Below, piece after piece: positions 1 through 12,672 of a DNA stretch of 24,284 bases. The notes beneath the pieces were generated by a model. That model saw only the letters and a list, made by a program, of their open reading frames with translations. It was not told where the DNA came from and ran no database searches. A program made the position numbers and the translations under genes. Position 1 is the first letter of the stretch. Each line of letters starts with the position of its first letter. This stretch comes from Deinococcus multiflagellatus (GTDB lineage: Bacteria; Deinococcota; Deinococci; Deinococcales; Deinococcaceae), in contig NZ_JAIQXV010000034.1 of NCBI RefSeq assembly GCF_020166415.1, positions 1-24,284 of the forward strand. The letters are read 5' to 3'.

Positions 1-10
1 TTATCCAGCC

Positions 11-757
11 GTTGCAGCCCGCCTTCGGGTGGGCTGAGGATTGAAACCACGACACCACCGAAGAGCAGATGATCAGCGACCGTTGCAGCCCGCCTTCGGG
101 TGGGCTGAGGATTGAAACCACGGTGTCCTTGGTGATGGCAAAGCCAGCGATCTCGTTGCAGCCCGCCTTCGGGTGGGCTGAGGATTGAAACGTGTCCGCA
201 TCGGGCTGTCTAACCGGTGCACGGTTGCAGCCCGCCTTCGGGTGGGCTGAGGATTGAAACCCCAGGAATGCCCCAGACTTTGGTGGTGACGTCCTTGTTG
301 CAGCCCGCCTTCGGGTGGGCTGAGGATTGAAACACCCCATGCTGGCCCAGCGGATCTCGTCGCTGGCGTTGCAGCCCGCCTTCGGGTGGGCTGAGGATTG
401 AAACCAGAGCAGTCCCTCTGCGCCACTCCCGCCCCAGGTTGCAGCCCGCCTTCGGGTGGGCTGAGGATTGAAACGCCGGGCCCGCCCGTCTCACCGTGAG
501 CGTCCCCGGTTGCAGCCCGCCTTCGGGTGGGCTGAGGATTGAAACCGCGACGTCCCAGACGCCAGATTCGGACTCGCTGGTTGCAGCCCGCCTTCGGGTG
601 GGCTGAGGATTGAAACACGCCCCCGGCGCCGGTGGTAGCCGTGCAGGTGGGTTGCAGCCCGCCTTCGGGTGGGCTGAGGATTGAAACTGCCAGATCTGCG
701 TGTTTGGCGCGAGGCCATTGGTTGCAGCCTGCCTTCGGGTGGGCTGCGGAACGCCTC
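11..757 (+). CRISPR. CRISPR array, leader-distal end (10 intact repeats, 10 spacers, 1 decayed repeat)
   Basis: A 37-nt repeat starting GTTGCAGCCC and ending GAGGATTGAAAC occurs without change at 11, 82, 155, 224, 297, 368, 438, 509, 580 and 651. The spacers are 32-36 nt long and all differ. A last copy at 721-757 keeps the first 30 bases with two changes but loses the ATTGAAAC end, as expected for a leader-distal terminal repeat. The leader is therefore off the left edge, and transcription runs rightwards, which agrees with ATTGAAAC as the 5' tag of the crRNA. Bases 5-26 of the repeat form a 9-bp stem (one G-U pair) closed by a C(UUCG)G tetraloop. The array continues beyond base 1, where 10 nt of another spacer are visible. 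The ending resembles Thermus-group type I/III repeats, but the subtype cannot be fixed without cas genes, and none are in the window. Confidence 0.98.
721..757 (+). repeat. decayed terminal CRISPR repeat
   Basis: Compared with the consensus repeat, this copy has C10 to T and A27 to C, and five of its last seven bases are changed, so the crRNA tag and processing end are lost. The hairpin is mostly kept. It marks the old (trailer) end of the array, and coding sequence on the other strand ends 25 bases further on. Confidence 0.9.
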
Positions 758-781
758 ATTTGAACGGCACCTCTCTCAGAC

Positions 782-1273
782 TCAGAACAGCCCAGCGAAG
801 TGACAGGCATTTCCATGGGCATCCGAGGTCAGGTGGGCGCCGTTAAGGTTGCGCTGCACCTGGACCTGGTTGCCATGCTGGGGCACGGTGATCGCCAGTG
901 GGATCTGTTCCGCTGGATCAAAGTCGAAGTTCGCCCCTGCATGCCGCTCACTCTGATACGACAGTTCCCGGAGCAACGGCCCATTCAGGAACATGATGGT
1001 GGACGCGGCCGTCTGATAGAACTCCTGCCAACGTGCCTGGGAAATGGCAATGGCCGCGTTGGCATAGGCAGGGAGGTTGGCCGGCGTGCCGATGTCCAGC
1101 ACCGCCAGGCCCGCCCACAGGTTGAACGCCGTGTCTATCTGTTGCGGGGTGACCCCCGCCTGCACAAGATAATCATGGAGACTGCCTGCCCCCCGCGCAT
1201 TGCAGATCAGGTTGTACGCCTCCATATCGGCGGGCCGAACGTGTTTGATCAGAAAATCTGCATTGATACCCAT
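782..1273 (-). CDS. hypothetical protein, 163 aa, downstream partner of the 311-aa gene
   Basis: I do not recognise this protein. It starts MGINADFLIKHVRPADME, with a strong GGAGG ribosome site 6-7 bases before the ATG, which supports both the start and the reality of the gene. It has no signal peptide and no membrane segment. The first 120 residues read as mostly helical and mildly hydrophobic; the last 40 (LAITVPQHGNQVQVQRNLNG) look like beta strands, and the protein ends in a short HFAGLF tail. It lies 93 bases after the 311-aa gene on the same strand, so the two probably share a transcript. A hairpin lies directly before its ribosome site. It ends 25 bases from the end of the CRISPR array and converges with it. 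Its function is unknown. Confidence 0.75.
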   Translation of the reverse strand: MGINADFLIKHVRPADMEAYNLICNARGAGSLHDYLVQAGVTPQQIDTAFNLWAGLAVLDIGTPANLPAYANAAIAISQARWQEFYQTAASTIMFLNGPLLRELSYQSERHAGANFDFDPAEQIPLAITVPQHGNQVQVQRNLNGAHLTSDAHGNACHFAGLF

Positions 1274-1283
1274 AGGTCCTCCA

Positions 1284-1310
1284 GGCCGGCAACTGGTCCC
1301 GCTGCCGGCC
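1284..1310 (-). promoter_or_regulatory. hairpin directly upstream of the 163-aa gene's ribosome site
   Basis: GGCCGGCA at 1284-1291 and TGCCGGCC at 1303-1310 form an 8-bp perfect stem with an 11-nt loop. The GGAGG site of the downstream gene begins only a few bases after the stem on the minus-strand transcript. It could be a partial terminator or processing site that sets the ratio of the two proteins, or a structure that tunes translation. It is not followed by a T run. Confidence 0.4.
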
Positions 1311-1366
1311 AGGCACTGTTTCCCTGAAGCTCAGTTCGTTGCTCTTCCCCGCTGCCTCAGTGAGCG

Positions 1367-2302
1367 TTAGGTCTTCACACCTTTCATGCCCGTCATCTTG
1401 GAGATCGTGCTGGGATCATTGGCGGTCAGCTGCATAAGGGCGTTGACGATATTCGAGGCGTTGGCCGCCACAATGCCGGCGCTCATCGTGGCCGTGGTGC
1501 GGGTCATGGTCACGTCCAATGTGAAGTGGTCCACTGAGGATTTGCCCACGGCCGCCTTCCAGGAGCTCTGATTGAGCTGAAGGTAGATAAACTCCACCCG
1601 CATGCTGTTGATCACTGGATTGGAGCCCTCCACCGGCACGAGGTGATAGAAGCTCACAAAGTGGTTCAGGGTCTGGCTCTGGGTCTCGAACGACAGCTTC
1701 AGACTCTGCAGGGACTGATTGACCTCGGTCAGGATGCCGTCCAGCTCCGTCATCACGGCGGCCGGCAGCCCCAGCGCGCCGAACATGGCACTGAGCAATT
1801 CGAGATGCAGGTCGGCCGAGGTCGTGCTCTTGTTGATGGTCTGGGTGCTGGCCTCGCCCATCGGGAGGTACATGGGAATGGCTTTGACCGTCCCCCCGGT
1901 CACCACGTAGTTGCGGGCATTGGCCAGATCAATCACGAACTGGGCGGCCTGCTTGGGATCAGACAGGTCGTAGGGCGCCGGGTGGTTGTTGTACATCACC
2001 AGGGCCGTCAGTGTGGCGATATACGAATCGAGCGTCTGTACGTTCTGCACCAGCGCGATGTCGCCTGTGGCTGGCGCGGCCGGCACCGTCACCACGGTGG
2101 TGGCGCCGGGCGCCGTGCCCACCCCATTGAGGAGATCGTTTAGGCTGCTGCTGCTGGGTGTGTCGGCCGTGGGCGCCGCCAGGGCGGCGGTGAAGGTCTG
2201 CCGCTGCAGGCCACGGTTGACCGTTTCGGCGCGGCCATGAACTTCAGCGGTGTGCCAGAGGTGCTCGGCGGTGGCGGTGGCTTGGGCGAGAGTGGAATTC
2301 AT
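1367..2302 (-). CDS. hypothetical protein, 311 aa, first gene of an orphan pair
   Basis: I do not recognise this protein. The longest open frame starts at 2374, but the ATG at 2302 (MNSTLAQATATAEHLWH) has AGGAGG 5 bases upstream and is preferred. The N-terminal ~95 residues are rich in Ala, Thr and Ser, with a low-complexity linker (ADTPSSSSLNDLL and VVTVPAAPATGD). The remaining ~215 residues look globular. They include a long amphipathic helical stretch (GILTEVNQSLQSLKLSFE), then VEFIYLQLNQSSWKAAV, which reads as beta strand, then FTLDVTMTRTTATMSAGIV with strand followed by helix. There is no signal peptide or clear membrane segment. The gene is followed by the 163-aa gene on the same strand. 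A helical hairpin with alternating strands could fit a pore-forming or structural protein, but that is only a guess. Confidence 0.75.
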   Translation of the reverse strand: MNSTLAQATATAEHLWHTAEVHGRAETVNRGLQRQTFTAALAAPTADTPSSSSLNDLLNGVGTAPGATTVVTVPAAPATGDIALVQNVQTLDSYIATLTALVMYNNHPAPYDLSDPKQAAQFVIDLANARNYVVTGGTVKAIPMYLPMGEASTQTINKSTTSADLHLELLSAMFGALGLPAAVMTELDGILTEVNQSLQSLKLSFETQSQTLNHFVSFYHLVPVEGSNPVINSMRVEFIYLQLNQSSWKAAVGKSSVDHFTLDVTMTRTTATMSAGIVAANASNIVNALMQLTANDPSTISKMTGMKGVKT

Positions 2303-3064
2303 AATGGCCTCCTGGATGCCAGCCAGGTGTGGCGCCTGTCCGGGAACAGGGGCCGCTGTGTTGTCGCTGCGCAATCCAGCCGCAGTGTGGGAAACTCAGC
2401 GTTACTGGGCCGTTAATGGAAGGGTGTGGAGAACAGCACGCTGAACCAGCAAGGCCATTCAGCGCGGCCCCGCTTCTGCTGAGTGGCCAGTTGGCCCCGT
2501 CTTCCCAGCTGGAGCCGGCCGGATCACGCTCCTGTTCTTTGAAGTGATGGCGTCTGATACGGACTGCCGTCCAATTCCGAAACAGTCAGGAAAGGGCTGG
2601 ATATTCCCCGTTCTAGGCGCGGCCTCCACGTCGGCGGGGGTGGGGCGTGCTGGGCCCAGCGTGGCGTTGCCGTCAACGCCAGCAGTCACGGCGACGCGTG
2701 GGGCGCACATGGTGGTGGTCGGAACTGCTGTCGGCCAGCGCGCAAATGTTAGTGACGCCTGCTGCGGCGCGGTCGGCGACCAGGCTGTCGTGGCCTTGCC
2801 CCTGCAGGCTCTGGGCGACGCGGGTGGTGGCTTCATTCGCCACCACAGAGGTCATGCTGAACCGCTAGGGGGTGGTGCCCGCACTGGGGTTGGGCACGCG
2901 ACCGCGACCGCAATGCGGCTGGTGTTGTTGGAGCCCCATGCGGTGAGAAAAGATGGGGCCTGGCCGACCAAACGTTACGCCGTTTCGTTCGCAAAATGTC
3001 TCCCTGCCTTCATCCGCTGGGCCGCCCCGGCAACCCAGCGCAGCTGCAGGGCGTACTGTGGGGC
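2303..3064. other. intergenic stretch without a convincing gene
   Basis: Open frames exist on both strands, but none has a credible ribosome site together with protein-like composition. Most translate to Arg/Pro/Ala-rich sequence typical of shadow frames in GC-rich DNA. The promoters of the 311-aa gene (minus) and the YIP1 gene (plus) should lie here, but no clear -35/-10 pair was found. The only protein-like segment is the short minus-strand frame at 2673-2855, listed separately. Confidence 0.6.
2673..2855 (-). pseudogene. possible relic of a DUF5615/PIN-like toxin gene
   Basis: This 60-codon frame contains VANEATTRVAQSLQGQGHD followed by AAGVTNICALA. The spacing from the start to GHD and the later AG-(A/V)-T-(D/N)-x-I-x-x-L-A pattern resemble the opening of DUF5615 (Mut7-C/PIN-like) proteins, which normally begin FLxDxxLPxxLAxxLxxxGHD. 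The first acidic residue, usually Asp, is Ala here, and the frame stops soon after in Arg-rich sequence, so if the match is right the gene is broken. No ribosome site is evident. This is a weak, eye-only match and may be chance. Confidence 0.2.
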
Positions 3065-3646
3065 ATGATCCCCCCGACCCGCACCCCGGTTGACGCCAGC
3101 TTCCGTGACATGTTCGCGCAGAGTGCGGCCGTCCTCGCGCAGCCCAGCACCGCCACCTTCGAACGCTTCGAACGTCGCGGCGGCACCCCGCAGGCCTTTA
3201 CATACGTGCTGCTGGCCGCTGGCATCTCAGCGGTGATTGCGGCGTTCTTCGCCATGTTTCACACTGACGTCACGGTGCTGGGTCAACTGTTCACGCGCCT
3301 GATCAGCATTCCTGTGCAGTTCGCGGTCTTCACCGGCGCGGTGTACCTGATTGGCCGCACCTTCTTTCAGGGCACCGGCACCTACCCAGAGGTGGCGTAC
3401 TCGTTCGCCCTGTTCTTTGTCCCGCTGACTATCGCGGGCACCTTGATAGGCGTTATTCCCCTGTTGGGCTGGCTGATCAGTGCCCTGATCTCCCTGGTGA
3501 TGGTCTACTTCGGGTTTCTGGCGGTGCGCTCCAGCATGAACATGCGTGACGCGGCCGGCGCAGCAATCACACTGGTCCTTGCGGGGCTGGCGCACTGGGT
3601 GGTGGGCGGCCTGCTGCTCCTCGTGCTGCTCGCGCCGTTCCGTTGA
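3065..3646 (+). CDS. YIP1-family integral membrane protein
   Basis: The protein is 193 aa long. After a ~45-residue soluble N-terminus ([20 protein letters not shown], then ERFERRGGT), about five hydrophobic segments follow: residues ~47-65, 75-95, 110-135, 135-155 and 170-192. This layout, with the conserved early FxxMFxxxxxVLxxPxxTFE pattern, fits the YIP1 family of small multi-spanning proteins, whose bacterial role is unknown. The frame is open back to 2996, but the upstream part is Pro/Arg-rich and lacks membrane character. The ATG at 3065 ([13 protein letters not shown]) is preferred although its ribosome site is weak. The gene stands alone between two degraded stretches. Confidence 0.75.
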   Translation: MIPPTRTPVDASFRDMFAQSAAVLAQPSTATFERFERRGGTPQAFTYVLLAAGISAVIAAFFAMFHTDVTVLGQLFTRLISIPVQFAVFTGAVYLIGRTFFQGTGTYPEVAYSFALFFVPLTIAGTLIGVIPLLGWLISALISLVMVYFGFLAVRSSMNMRDAAGAAITLVLAGLAHWVVGGLLLLVLLAPFR

Positions 3647-4121
3647 GGACTGCAGGGGCGCCGGGGCCATCCCATGCGCCGTGGCAGACGGGCCACTCCT
3701 GGGGAACAGTTCCAGAAGTGGCCTACTTGCTTCAGGAGGTCAGGGGAACAGGGGTGCGGACGGTGACCACATCAACCCGAAGCTGCCGTGCCATGGAGAC
3801 TGAACCTCATCTGTACACCTCAAAACCGTTGATGGTCCATCCACTCAGTTTCGGCAGGGCGCACATTCGAGGAGCATCGCTGCAGATCAACGGTACGGAC
3901 AGGTTCAGCAGTCTGCAGAGAACAGCCTGACCACCACGCTGTTTTTCTCCTTCCCCCTCGTGGCGGACTCGCAGAGCGGCGAAGCGGGAGGGGGGCAGCG
4001 AGTCAAGCGGCCCAGGCGACCTTTCTTCCCTGGGTCACTTGCCACGCTTGAACACTGTTCAATCCATTGTCAGATGACGTTCATCCCCTGTTCGGTCCGC
4101 CCCGACTGGGTGCAGCGTGCT
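3647..4121. other. non-coding, decayed stretch
   Basis: No convincing gene was found on either strand. It contains a perfect 15-nt palindrome, TTGAACACTGTTCAA, at 4048-4062, and a shorter one, GGAACAGTTCC, at 3703-3713. It abuts the 3' end of the IS3-type transposase relic, so part of it may be former insertion-sequence end or flanking DNA. Confidence 0.5.
4048..4062. promoter_or_regulatory. perfect 15-nt palindrome, possible operator
   Basis: TTGAACA-C-TGTTCAA reads the same on both strands around one central base. The TGAACA/TGTTCA half-sites resemble those bound by ArsR/SmtB-type repressors, but the usual spacing differs and there is no obvious target gene next to it. It could also be part of the decayed insertion-sequence end. 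Confidence 0.25.
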
Positions 4122-4590
4122 TCAGCCGGCCAGTTGGCGAGTGAACTTGTGTGGCGTGAAGTTTCGGGCGGCCTGTGCGGCGGCACACCGTTGCCGTTCC
4201 GATGTCAGATCGCCAAGCTGAGCTTTGCTTGCGGCACCCTTGGGAATGGGTGGACGTTCAGGAATTCGTCCCGCATCCGGCCGTTGCCGCGTTCACTGGA
4301 GGCGTTCTGGACGGACGTTCCAGGTCCGATAAGCTGACAGGCAATGCCCTGGGCGCATGCCCACTGGTTCAGTCCCCTTCTCGTGAACGCTGGCCTGTGA
4401 TCGATCCGTGGTCCCCGGGGCCTGCCACGTTCCTGAACTGCGTCTGCGAGCAGGCCCATCAGCCGGGGATTGACGTTGCCATAGAGCGGAGCACCCACGC
4501 CCGGGTGCCGTCGTCCACGAGGTTCAGGACCGGCGGCGCTGCACTCTTCAGACGCAGGTTCACGGATCAGTGGCTCGCGCACGCACCGGT
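4122..4590 (-). pseudogene. relic of an IS3-family transposase (OrfB, catalytic half)
   Basis: Pieces of one IS3-type DDE transposase can be read in three different minus-strand frames. First is VLNLVDDGTRAWVLRS...SIPG (4530-4459, ending at a TGA), which carries the first catalytic Asp. Next come ERGRPRGP, then RIDHRPAFTRRGLNQWA and PGTSVQNASSERGNGRMRDE (frame of 4582-4205); here the usual DNGPEF has become DHRPAF, and the Glu of the NAYIExFNG motif is kept. Last is NFTPHKFTRQLAG and a stop at 4122, matching the usual LTPxEFxxxLA tail. The N-terminal half and OrfA were not found. At least two frameshifts and several damaged residues show it is dead, so the insertion is old. Confidence 0.8.
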
Positions 4591-4837
4591 GCGGCGTAAC
4601 CCTGGCGGGGAGTGCCGCCCGCTCTCGGGTGGATTACAGCTTGAGACAATGCCAGCAGAACCCTGCAAACCCCGAAGCCCATGCGCACAGACCGTCACTG
4701 GTCAAGCGGCGATTGAAGCCCCGCAGCATCAACACGGCCCTTCCTCCTCCATATGCCTGACCACCTTCACAGATTTTTGCTGCTCTGGTGGCGTTCCCAC
4801 GCCTCCCAGCACCCTCGACCCCTGAGCCAAACAGATC

Positions 4838-4857
4838 TGCTCGTCATGTGACGAGCA
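4838..4857 (-). terminator. 20-nt palindrome after the regulator gene (copy 1)
   Basis: TGCTCGTCA and TGACGAGCA are perfect 9-nt arms around two bases. The palindrome begins 16 bases after the stop codon of the PucR-type regulator. Read along that transcript it is TGCTCGTCACATGACGAGCA, identical to the palindrome after hpaI at 15532-15551. It is followed by GATCTGTTTGG, only moderately T-rich. It may be a terminator, an operator or a marker of the block's edge. Confidence 0.5.
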
Positions 4858-4873
4858 AACGGCCTTCACCTCT

Positions 4874-5944
4874 TTACGCCTTGTCACCCGCGAAAGCCAG
4901 GTAGAGGCGGCCCAGCAGAGCCGGGTGACTTAAGGGTTGTCCCAGCACCTCTTCGGCCCTCTTCAAGCGGGCGCGGATCGTGTTGACGTGTACACCCTCC
5001 GCCTGTGCCAGCTCGGCCAGGCTGCCAGGATGGTGAAGGTAGTGTCGCAGCGTGCGCTCAACGCGCCCGCCATCCTTCAGAGCGGCCAGTTGGGTCATCA
5101 GCTGCGTGTGCAGCGTGGCGAGCGCACCGCTGTCTATCAGGTCATGAAGAGGGTCAGTCTGTTCAAACAGGACGCCGCCGCCTGCCCTGGGCACCGTTCG
5201 GAGGGCCTGCTGGGCTTGCCCGAACGCATGGGTGACCCCTGCGCTGTTCGGCGGCTGGTGGCTGCGCGCGCTGATGCCCAGGCGCACGCCCCGGTTCGTG
5301 GACGCGGCCAGAGCGCGGTGGAGTTCCTGCGCTTCGCGGCCCAGGTCCAGGCTGCGCCACAGCCACACCGCCCGCCTGCCCTGCACCGTAGAGTGGCCCA
5401 GCAGGCGCCGCTGCTGAAAATAGCCCTCGCCCGCGCCGGCCAACACGTCCAGGGCCTGCTCGTCGCTGGGCCCCTCATCGCCAAAGGCGCCCACCGCCAG
5501 CGCGAAGGGACCGTCCAGCCCGGGCAAGTGGGCGTCCCGGCCAGCCAGCAACGCGTCCAGCGCGCGCTCGCCCACCCGGCGCCGCGCCGCCCCCGCCGCT
5601 GCCGCTTGCAACCGGGCCAGCAGCGCATACGCCTGCAACACCGGCACAAAGGCCGCCCACGCCGGGTCAAAAGCTGTGACCAGCAGGCCCACATGCCGCC
5701 CCCCATGCTCCAGGCGCACCGCCACCTGGGGCCCTGCGGCCCGCCCCGCACTGGCCACCACGTCGCCCCAGCTGGCGCGCAGTTCGGCGTATCCGCCGGT
5801 GAGGCGCGCGGCCTCCTGCATCAGGGCCTCTTCTGGGTGGGGATCGGCCAGGGCCGCCTGCAGCCTGTCCAGCACGGCTGCACTCTGCGGGGGGCTGGTC
5901 GGCAGCAGGGTGTGAGGGGCTGTTTGCCGGGGACCAGGGTTCAC
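4874..5944 (-). CDS. PucR/CdaR-family transcriptional regulator of the hpa block
   Basis: This 356-aa protein ends with the PucR-type helix-turn-helix (residues ~298-352: RTLRHYLHHPGSLAELAQAE followed by VHVNTIRARLKRAEEVLG). The middle (~200-270, RGVRLGISA, then AFGQAQQALRTV) fits the degenerate GGDEF-like domain found in CdaR regulators. The N-terminal ~190 residues would be the sensor part. The start is a GTG at 5944 with a weak GAGGTG site about 12 bases upstream. It is transcribed away from the hpaG-like gene, 129 bases apart, the usual layout for a pathway-specific regulator. Known hpa regulators are of AraC (HpaA) or MarR (HpaR) type, so a PucR-type regulator is different. PucR/CdaR proteins are often activators, which is what I infer here; the inducer is unknown. 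Confidence 0.85.
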   Translation of the reverse strand: MNPGPRQTAPHTLLPTSPPQSAAVLDRLQAALADPHPEEALMQEAARLTGGYAELRASWGDVVASAGRAAGPQVAVRLEHGGRHVGLLVTAFDPAWAAFVPVLQAYALLARLQAAAAGAARRRVGERALDALLAGRDAHLPGLDGPFALAVGAFGDEGPSDEQALDVLAGAGEGYFQQRRLLGHSTVQGRRAVWLWRSLDLGREAQELHRALAASTNRGVRLGISARSHQPPNSAGVTHAFGQAQQALRTVPRAGGGVLFEQTDPLHDLIDSGALATLHTQLMTQLAALKDGGRVERTLRHYLHHPGSLAELAQAEGVHVNTIRARLKRAEEVLGQPLSHPALLGRLYLAFAGDKA

Positions 5945-5973
5945 TGTTCCAACCTACACCTCGCAGCGCCCAG

Positions 5974-6018
5974 GTTGTGGCTTTGCACAACACGCTCAGC
6001 CCCTGGCCCGTCTATGCT
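5974..6018 (+). promoter_or_regulatory. candidate activator site and -10 box for the hpa operon
   Basis: GTTGTG (5974-5979) and CACAAC (5986-5991) form a perfect inverted repeat with a 6-nt spacer. A -10-like TATGCT lies at 6013-6018, with no good -35 box 17 bases before it. If transcription starts near 6025, the repeat is centred at about -42, the place where activators that replace a -35 box bind. This fits activation by the divergent PucR-type regulator. It is inferred from position alone. Confidence 0.35.
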
Positions 6019-6073
6019 GGCCTGAAATCCATGTTCATTGGCTGCCGCGCGCAGCACCCACAGGAGTTTGCCC

Positions 6074-6874
<801 letters not shown>

Positions 6875-6919
6875 GCGCCTGACCATCCCCGCCTTACGCC
6901 GCCGGAGGAGACTCGCCCC

Positions 6920-7686
6920 ATGCCCCGATTGCTGCTCAGTTTGCTGGCCGCCCTGACCGTCACGGCGTCGGCCCAGGGCCCCCGTTTTGAGATGCGCTCC
7001 TTCGTGAACATAGGCGGCACCATGCGCCCGGCCTTCGCCTGGTGTGACGCGCCGGGAGCGGTGGTGGCTCTGGGCCCCTGGTCAGGCGCTGCGGGCGCCG
7101 CAGCGCCCCTGGTTTCCTGGACCAAGACGCGTGCTGGCCTGGGTGCCCCCTTCCGCGTTGACGCCGTGGTGGGTGAGGCAGACACGGGGGCGGGGCAGGT
7201 GCACTATCCCCTGCGCTGGCGCAACGGCGCCGCCTGGGTGCCCGGCGACCTGCACCTGAGCAATGTGGAAAATGTGCTGGACCCCGCTTACCGCATGACG
7301 CGCGTGAACGCCTTCACCCTGAGCGACGTGGCCCACCCCTGCCGCTACGTGCCTCAGGCGGCTTTCCTGGGGGTCACGGGCAAGCGTACGGTGATCGTGT
7401 GGGAAAGCGGCGGTCAGGCCACCTATGCCACCCGCAACTTCGATGGCACACCGGGCGTGCTGGTGAGGGGCGGCGTCTCTCCGGCTGACCTTCGCTTGCG
7501 CAGTCCACAGGGGTTCACAGGCCTCTACACCTGGCAGGCGCCCGGCGGCGTCACCTATCACCTGAACCTGCGCCGCAATGAACTCACGGCGCAGCGCGGA
7601 GACCGTCTCCTGCTGCGAGAGCACTTCCTGGCTTACTCGATCTCAAATCCGGTGCCCCCAAACGTGACCCCCACCAAGGAGCAACC

Positions 7687-7690
<4 letters not shown>
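6920..7690 (+). CDS. secreted protein of unknown function embedded in the hpa operon
   Basis: This 256-aa protein has a clear Sec signal peptide (MPRLLLSLLAALTVTASA, cleavage around residue 18-19). The mature part reads as beta-rich, with two cysteines (in AWCDAPG and AHPCRYV) that could form a disulfide, and no membrane anchor or lipobox. The ATG has GGAGGAG upstream. Its stop overlaps the ATG of hpaE by four bases (ATGA, 7687-7690), so it is translationally tied to the catabolic operon. I do not recognise the family. A periplasmic/cell-surface role in binding or uptake of the aromatic substrate is one possibility, but nothing in the sequence shows it. Confidence 0.85.
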
Positions 7691-10049
<2,359 letters not shown>

Positions 10050-10053
10050 ACGT

Positions 10054-12523
<2,470 letters not shown>

Positions 12524-12536
12524 GGATGGGCCGAGT

Positions 12537-12586
12537 GCGCGGCGCGGCGGCGGGTGGGGTGAAAGCCGCCTGTCACCGCGCCGCGC
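12537..12586 (+). terminator. GC-rich hairpin after hpaD
   Basis: GCGCGGCGCGG (12537-12547) pairs perfectly with CCGCGCCGCGC (12576-12586), starting 14 bases after the hpaD stop and followed by CTCTATTCC. The loop is long (28 nt). It probably ends or weakens transcription from the hpaG-hpaD operon. Confidence 0.5.
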
Positions 12587-12635
12587 CTCTATTCCAGCCG
12601 CTGTCCGTATCGGAGACTCATCCCGTTCGCCCCAG

Positions 12636-12665
12636 GGCCATTGAGGCTGTCTGCACTCAATGGCC
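12636..12665. terminator. hairpin between convergent hpaD and HAF-repeat genes
   Basis: GGCCATTGAG (12636-12645) and CTCAATGGCC (12656-12665) make a perfect 10-bp stem with a 10-nt loop. It is followed by TTTG on the plus strand and lies 8 bases after the stop of the minus-strand gene, so it may serve both directions. Confidence 0.6.
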
Positions 12666-12672
12666 TTTGCCC

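Noticed and set aside
1..757. Possible self-targeting by spacers
   Set aside because: I compared the spacers with the rest of the window by eye and saw no long match; a computed search would be needed to be sure.
73..822. Open frames of 75-249 codons across the first 800 bases
   Set aside because: They are translations of the CRISPR repeats and spacers, with the same peptide recurring each repeat unit.
2459..2836. Minus-strand open frame of 125 codons
   Set aside because: Composition typical of a shadow frame (Pro/Ala/Thr-rich); no ribosome site or recognisable motif.
2544..3068. Plus-strand open frame of 174 codons
   Set aside because: Gly/Ala/Arg-rich with no family pattern, no ribosome site, and it runs into the start region of the YIP1 gene in another frame.
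4640..4760. Minus-strand segment reading LRGFNRRLTSDGLCAWASGF
   Set aside because: It looks protein-like and could be the tail of another transposase, but I could not tie it to any family, so no feature is claimed.
4175..4825. Plus-strand open frame of 216 codons
   Set aside because: It lies antisense to the IS3 transposase relic, which explains its openness; no protein-like features.
6038..6073. Earlier TTG start for the hpaG-like gene
   Set aside because: No ribosome site, and the extension is unlike the family; the GTG at 6074 has AGGAG at good spacing.
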